This document shows, in pieces, positions 34,429-39,402 of a stretch of 39,402 nucleotides of DNA. The notes under the pieces were generated by a model. It worked only from the letters and a program-made list of their open reading frames with translations, was not told the origin of the DNA and made no database searches. The stretch lies in NCBI GenBank assembly GCA_002409745.1, contig DHOU01000010.1:1-39402 (forward strand). The letters are read 5' to 3'. The position numbers were made by a program, and so were the translations under genes. The stretch's first letter is position 1, and each line of letters opens with the position of its first letter. Origin of the DNA: Bacteroidales bacterium UBA5382. Lineage in GTDB: Bacteria > Bacteroidota > Bacteroidia > Bacteroidales > Dysgonomonadaceae.

Positions 34429-34560
34429 AATTAATAAACAAATAGAGCTTGCTTAGAAATTAAAATATAAAAAATAGAGTCTTCATATTAGAGAGTTTAT
34501 ATACAATAAAAAATCCAAATGCTTTATTTTGAACCCTTAATCGGGCAATTATAAGTTTTA
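34429..34560. other. AT-rich spacer between the two hairpins
   Basis: No gene or clear signal is seen in this AT-rich stretch between the gltX side and SusCD pair 4. Confidence 0.4.
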
Positions 34561-34564
34561 AAAA

Positions 34565-34595
34565 GACAGAGCGGGGAATCACTCCTGGCTCTGTC
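34565..34595 (-). terminator. Rho-independent terminator after SusCD pair 4
   Basis: GACAGAGC and GCTCTGTC form an 8-bp stem with a 15-nt loop. On the minus strand it is followed by TTTTTAAAA. It lies about 85 nt after the susD stop. Confidence 0.75.
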
Positions 34596-34678
34596 CGAAT
34601 CCTTTCAATAGAGTTTAATCTTAGTAGAGTTTTATGAATGGATTTTATCTCTTAGGACTATCTTTTATGATTTTCCAC

Positions 34679-36160
34679 TTAAGGATTTTGATCCGCTTCC
34701 GTTATAGCGTCGTCTCCTTCTATTTCTTTGATTGGAATCTGGAACGTTCTCAAGGCATCATGCCAGGGAAGAGGGCGGTCCCCTCCGATGATATTTGCAG
34801 CCGGGTGGTTGGTTCCTTGGTATGTCCTGTCTATCGTTTTTTCCAAACGGTTAAACTCGAACAGCGCATGTCCTTCCCCCCACAGCTCAATTCTCTTTTG
34901 AACAAAGATTTGATCCAATAAAGCCTCTGGCGTAGAAGCCCATGTATAGGAATGCGTTCCGCTTTTAGCACGGGCATTCGATATGAGGTCCAGCGTTTTC
35001 TTCGCAGCTTCAATATCGTTTGTGCGTACTTCCGATTCCGCTTTAATGTAATACGCCTCAGCAGCTCTCAAATAGACATAATCTCCTAAAAACTTTTTAC
35101 TGGCATCCACAAACTTCAATTGAAAATAGGGGACTTCATATTCTCCTCCATCCGCGCCTTCAAAATTGTCTTTTCTAACATCATTGGCATGAATGTTATC
35201 ATACAAACGCTTATCGATCGTTTTATACTGCCCTAACGCTCCGGCATATCCCGGGGACAGGCCATCTATTATGGAGAAGAATGACGCATAAGATGTTGAA
35301 TTAACTGAAGTTATATCTGCTCCCCATAACCATTCGACATTTGAAATATCGGCAAACCCTTTCGTATATTCGCTTGTAGGCATTAAAGAGGTCGCATTGA
35401 CAACTTCTGTCGAATATGTTAACGCTTTCGCATAATCTCCTGTATACAAGTATGCTCTTGCCGCCAAAAGTTTGGCTCCTACTTGGGTAATCCGGGTGAG
35501 TACAGGAGGAGCAAACCCTTTTAATAAAGGAATAGCTGCTTCATAATCTGCAAGTATTCGATCATACGTTTCAGCAACAGTCCCCCGCCCTTTTCCTTCT
35601 AAAGTAACTTCCGTATAAACAGGTACTCCCGGTAAATCTTTGATATGCGACCACTCACCTGCTGTTTGATACAAATTTATCAACGTAAAATAGTGAAATG
35701 CCCTCAGCGCTAAAGCCTCTCCTTTCAGATTCTTCTCAGCTTCAGATAATTTTGACTCATCGGCTAATGCAATGATAATATTATTCAAATCCCTGATTTG
35801 AGCATAACCATACGCCCACTGTCTGGCCGGACTATAGGTATTAGCTGCTGCCCGGTCATTAAACTGATAAAAGGTAATAAACCACTGTTTATTGGAATAA
35901 TGAACCATATCCTCTGAAGACAGGTCCACCGCCAAATCTATAGATTTTTGTCCAAAATCATCATGACGCGATGCCCAAAAAGCATATTCAACGGAACGTC
36001 CATATACCCCTTGTATCAATGCATCGGTATTTCGTTCCAGAATATCAGGCAAATCATCGGTAAATACAATACTTGAATCCTCCGGATCTAAAAAATCCGA
36101 GCAAGAACTGCCCAATAAAAAGGTCGTAATAGCTACGATATAAATAAATTTAAATTTCAT
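34679..36160 (-). CDS. SusD/RagB-family lipoprotein (pair 4)
   Basis: This 493-residue surface lipoprotein has lipobox LGSSC (Cys20) and the opening SDFLDPEDSSIVFTDD. The RAFHYFTLINLYQTAGEW helical segment and the late ELWGEGHALFEFNRLEKTIDRTYQGTNHPA, typical of the shorter SusD type, are also present. The ATG at 36160 was chosen over an in-frame TTG at 36166; it lies 12 nt after the susC stop. It belongs to a different SusD subgroup from the three plus-strand copies, which are about 80-100 residues longer. The ligand is unknown. Confidence 0.94.
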   Translation of the reverse strand: MKFKFIYIVAITTFLLGSSCSDFLDPEDSSIVFTDDLPDILERNTDALIQGVYGRSVEYAFWASRHDDFGQKSIDLAVDLSSEDMVHYSNKQWFITFYQFNDRAAANTYSPARQWAYGYAQIRDLNNIIIALADESKLSEAEKNLKGEALALRAFHYFTLINLYQTAGEWSHIKDLPGVPVYTEVTLEGKGRGTVAETYDRILADYEAAIPLLKGFAPPVLTRITQVGAKLLAARAYLYTGDYAKALTYSTEVVNATSLMPTSEYTKGFADISNVEWLWGADITSVNSTSYASFFSIIDGLSPGYAGALGQYKTIDKRLYDNIHANDVRKDNFEGADGGEYEVPYFQLKFVDASKKFLGDYVYLRAAEAYYIKAESEVRTNDIEAAKKTLDLISNARAKSGTHSYTWASTPEALLDQIFVQKRIELWGEGHALFEFNRLEKTIDRTYQGTNHPAANIIGGDRPLPWHDALRTFQIPIKEIEGDDAITEADQNP

Positions 36161-36172
36161 AATCAATATTGT

Positions 36173-39100
36173 TTAGAGTGTTACATTCAAACCAAATGAA
36201 ATTGTCCGTAAAGGAGAATAGTTAAATCCTGTTGTTCCGTAGTCATACTGACGCGGATCCAATCCTTTTCTTTTAGAAAATAAAGCTAAGTTATCGCCGG
36301 AGGCATATACTCTCACTTTCTGTATATCAAAATGAGAAAGAAGAGTTTTGGGTAAAGTATATCCCAACGATATATTCCTTATATTCAAATAGGATGCATC
36401 TATCAAATACAAGTCGGAAGCCCTGTTAGAATCGGTATATCCAGATACAAATCGGGGAACAGTAGTATTTGTATTATCGGAAGTCCATGCGTTTAATAGA
36501 TCTTTATGTATCGCCCTGCCATATTCCGACATCTGCAAGGTGGATGCATACACCGCATCGTATACTTTTCCTCCCAACTGATAACTGAAAAGAAGAGATA
36601 AATCGACTCCTTTAAATTGCAATGTTGTCGAAAATCCTCCGGTTAAATCCGGGATCGCTGAGCCTTGGTTACGTCTACTTTCTGCGGTATAAGCATTATT
36701 ATAAACGGTTGTCGTTTCTTTAAAAGATCCGTCTGCATTATACACATTCCATGTATTTTTACCTTTACTATCGACACCTGCAAACTCAGGCAAATAAATA
36801 TCGTAAACAGATCCCCTTTCAACCAGTTTAGTATATCCGGAAGCAAAAATTCCCGCTTCTCTGTTGGCATCGGGCAACCGTATCACTTCATTTTTTATCG
36901 TAGCCGCATTCAATCCGATATTCCACACAAAATCCCGATTTCTAACAATGTCGAAATCCGTTTCCAATTCAAATCCTGAATTTCTTACTTTTCCTATATT
37001 TCCCGGCTGAGAGCGAACCCCCGTCGACAAAGCTACCGGAATAGAGAACAGCATATCATTTGTTGTTTTGTTATAATATTCAAGACTAATGTTTAGCCGA
37101 TTGAATAACCGGCCTTCAATGCCAATGTTGGCATTTATACTCTTTTCCCAAGAAATGTCTTTATTTCCTATGTACGTCTGTTTAACAGAAACGCGGTCGT
37201 CATTATTACTTACCTCGAATTGATCTTGGTACGGCAAATAATTTATGGTGCCATCCTCATAAAGCAAATTATCATTTCCCTGAGAACCGATACTTCCTTT
37301 GACTTTCAAGTCATCCACAAATGACACGTTTGTAAAAAAATCTTCTTGGCTTATTCTCCAAGAGCCCCCTACCGATGCAAAGTTTCCCCACCGGTTGTCC
37401 GGATGAAAACGGCTGGATCCGTCCCGCCTGTAACTCAAACTAAGATAATATTTGTCATCATACGAAAGATTTAACCGGGACAAATACCCTGTTACGCTAT
37501 ATTTCTGTGTATACGATGAAAGAGCATCATATACAACTGCATTATTGAACTCGGGAACATCCGATGTGGCAAGATTAGTTTTAGATCCGTACAAATACGA
37601 ATATTCTTTTTTATAACTTTCCGCTCCGGCTAAAAAGTCTACCAGTAATTTATCAAAGGTTTTGTTATAATTTAAAAACACCGATCCGGTATAAGAAAAA
37701 TAACGTTGATTCTCTTTTTCCACATATCCATTATTGGCAGAAGCATCTCCATACAAAGGATTGGTTAGATAAGATCCATTCTTATAGGTCGTATTTACAT
37801 CAAATGCGCCTCTTACCGACAATCCGTCATATATTTTTGCATCCAGAAAAGCCGAACCGGTTACATTATCCAGCGTTATTTTATTTATGTCATACTCCAG
37901 TACCCCCGCGGGATTTGCTTTAGAGGCATAGGGCCGGGCATATCCTAACGAAGTCTCATTTCCATAATCATAGCGATCCTTTCCTTTATCATCTTTGACG
38001 ATAGCTCCGGTTTTAGGGTCTCTTAAAAATACCGGATAGATAGGCGCAATATTTCGAGTCCACTGGAAATAATTGACATAACTACCTCCCGATGTTGTGG
38101 GATAATTTTGTATCGTATGCGCATACGCCAAATTGGCACCGGTCTTTAGCCAGGGTAACACCTCTTTTTCATATCTGACACGGCCGCTATACCGCTCAAA
38201 TCCGGAACCTTTCGCATAAGAATCATCATTCAAATATCCCAAGCCGATATAATAAGAATGCTTATTGTCCCCGCCCCCTATATTTAAATTATATTCTTGC
38301 CTCAACGAATTATCAAAAAGTGCGTCACTCCAGTCATCTGTGTATAAAAGCTTCGCATTGGGGTTTATTTTTCCATCAGCGCCAATAAGCTCTGCCCAAG
38401 GGACATTATAGTTATTATAACCACCTAATATCTTTGACAATGAGTTCGCCCCGGAGCCGGCTAAATCGGATATTGTCTGGATCCTTGCAGCCTCGGGGGT
38501 TAAGGGATCCGTAGCTCGTCCGATATAATTATCATATAATTTATTATACTGCCCTGTCCACGCTTGTTCATAATATAACGCCCTGTCTGTTATTAAATCA
38601 TACTCAGGTATTGCCCGACTATTCACTCCCCATTTAGCATCGAAAGTAATGGTTTGCTTATTCGCTGCGCCGCGTTTGGTCGTAATCAAAATAACCCCGT
38701 TAGCTCCACGGGCTCCGTATAATGAATTCGCAGCGGCATCTTTCAGCACTGTAATACTTTCAACATCTGCTGAATTAAGCGTACTTATAGGACCATCATA
38801 CGTAGCGCCATCCACTATATAAAGAGGATTTTTCCCCGCATTGATAGAACCTACTCCCCTGATCCTTACACTTGGATTTTCTCCGGGCTGTCCTGTAGAT
38901 GAAATCAATTGCACTCCGGCAGCCTGTCCTTCCAATGAATTCGTAACGGAAGAAGTCTGTATTTTACCGATAGCATCCGATTTTACAACAGATGCCGATC
39001 CCGTAAAAGATTGTTTGGTAGCTGTTCCGTAGGCAACAACAAAAACCTCGTCCAACAATTCGGAATCCTCTTGCAATACGACCCTTACATTTTCATCCGC

Positions 39101-39346
39101 TGCGACTTCTTGGGTTACATATCCGACATAAGAAATAACCAAGGTTCCTCCCGAAGGAGTCGTTATAGTAAAATTTCCGTCCAAGTCGGTAACAGTCGCC
39201 TGGGAAGTTCCTTTAATTATAACGGTAGCCCCGATAATGGGCTCACCCGCCTCATCGACGACCGTACCCCGTACGCGTGTCTGGGCAGTTATCACGCCTA
39301 TCCCCACAAGGAATAGCGTTAAAAACAATACTAACTTTCTTTTCAT
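36173..39346 (-). CDS. SusC/RagA-family TonB-linked outer-membrane receptor (pair 4)
   Basis: This 1057-residue TonB-dependent importer has a signal peptide ending VITAQ and a regulatory-like domain (about 24-105). The TonB-box region reads LLDEVFVVAYGTATKQSFTGSAS. The plug has ITVLKDAAANSLYGARGANGVILITTKRG, and the barrel ends FGLNVTL. The AYGTATK version of the TonB-box region and the N-terminal domain differ clearly from those of the three plus-strand copies, so this pair has a separate history. No STN domain is present. Its promoter was not found in the 56 nt left before the window end, which is AT-rich. Confidence 0.96.
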   Translation of the reverse strand: MKRKLVLFLTLFLVGIGVITAQTRVRGTVVDEAGEPIIGATVIIKGTSQATVTDLDGNFTITTPSGGTLVISYVGYVTQEVAADENVRVVLQEDSELLDEVFVVAYGTATKQSFTGSASVVKSDAIGKIQTSSVTNSLEGQAAGVQLISSTGQPGENPSVRIRGVGSINAGKNPLYIVDGATYDGPISTLNSADVESITVLKDAAANSLYGARGANGVILITTKRGAANKQTITFDAKWGVNSRAIPEYDLITDRALYYEQAWTGQYNKLYDNYIGRATDPLTPEAARIQTISDLAGSGANSLSKILGGYNNYNVPWAELIGADGKINPNAKLLYTDDWSDALFDNSLRQEYNLNIGGGDNKHSYYIGLGYLNDDSYAKGSGFERYSGRVRYEKEVLPWLKTGANLAYAHTIQNYPTTSGGSYVNYFQWTRNIAPIYPVFLRDPKTGAIVKDDKGKDRYDYGNETSLGYARPYASKANPAGVLEYDINKITLDNVTGSAFLDAKIYDGLSVRGAFDVNTTYKNGSYLTNPLYGDASANNGYVEKENQRYFSYTGSVFLNYNKTFDKLLVDFLAGAESYKKEYSYLYGSKTNLATSDVPEFNNAVVYDALSSYTQKYSVTGYLSRLNLSYDDKYYLSLSYRRDGSSRFHPDNRWGNFASVGGSWRISQEDFFTNVSFVDDLKVKGSIGSQGNDNLLYEDGTINYLPYQDQFEVSNNDDRVSVKQTYIGNKDISWEKSINANIGIEGRLFNRLNISLEYYNKTTNDMLFSIPVALSTGVRSQPGNIGKVRNSGFELETDFDIVRNRDFVWNIGLNAATIKNEVIRLPDANREAGIFASGYTKLVERGSVYDIYLPEFAGVDSKGKNTWNVYNADGSFKETTTVYNNAYTAESRRNQGSAIPDLTGGFSTTLQFKGVDLSLLFSYQLGGKVYDAVYASTLQMSEYGRAIHKDLLNAWTSDNTNTTVPRFVSGYTDSNRASDLYLIDASYLNIRNISLGYTLPKTLLSHFDIQKVRVYASGDNLALFSKRKGLDPRQYDYGTTGFNYSPLRTISFGLNVTL

Positions 39347-39402
39347 AAACTACTTTTTTTAATTAATTCAATTGATTAAACTTTTTTCTTTTTTATATTT
39401 AA

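Overview
The window is a Bacteroidales chromosome segment. Three things show this: SusC/SusD pairs with RagA/RagB-type features, promoters of the Bacteroidota type (TTTG, about 20 nt, then TAnnTTTG), and housekeeping genes in a Bacteroidales style (glyS followed by an FKBP lipoprotein; gltX-waaA-7TMR-HD). Genus cannot be fixed from the sequence alone; a Tannerellaceae/Dysgonomonadaceae-like member is a guess.

Layout. Positions 270-17736 hold three plus-strand SusC/SusD pairs. Pairs 2 and 3 are separated by a terminator, a 29-codon remnant of a lost SusD gene, and a divergent phage-type repressor/Cro-like gene pair with palindromic operators. Pair 3 is followed by a secreted GH9 glycosidase fused to a polysaccharide-deacetylase-like (CE4) domain, a type VII MntA/HepT toxin-antitoxin pair, and an SSS-family sodium:solute symporter (to 22516). 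Next come an orphan antitoxin with a truncated ParE-like toxin (minus), a PBP4-type D,D-carboxypeptidase (plus), and a glyS-FKBP operon (minus). A small secreted-protein gene that looks frameshifted and an unrecognised helical protein follow (minus), then a 42-bp minisatellite and a LuxR-type regulator. The gltX-waaA-HD-phosphohydrolase operon (minus, 29327-34268) comes after that. A fourth, unrelated SusC/SusD pair on the minus strand (34679-39346) ends the window.

How the parts may work together. The SusC/SusD pairs would bind and import glycans across the outer membrane. The GH9-CE4 enzyme would process a glycan, possibly a partly N-acetylated one. The SSS carrier could take a released product into the cytoplasm. 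No SusR, hybrid two-component, or ECF-sigma/anti-sigma gene is present. The four SusC proteins also lack an N-terminal STN domain, so the usual local PUL regulators are missing.

The most unusual points are: a near-identical N-terminal cassette shared by the three plus-strand SusC genes; the SusD remnant next to the phage-like switch; an altered deacetylase motif 1 in the GH9-CE4 fusion; the 42-bp repeat array running up to the luxR stop; and G8 tracts, one of them inside a susD gene. No tRNA, rRNA, CRISPR array, transposase or integrase was found.
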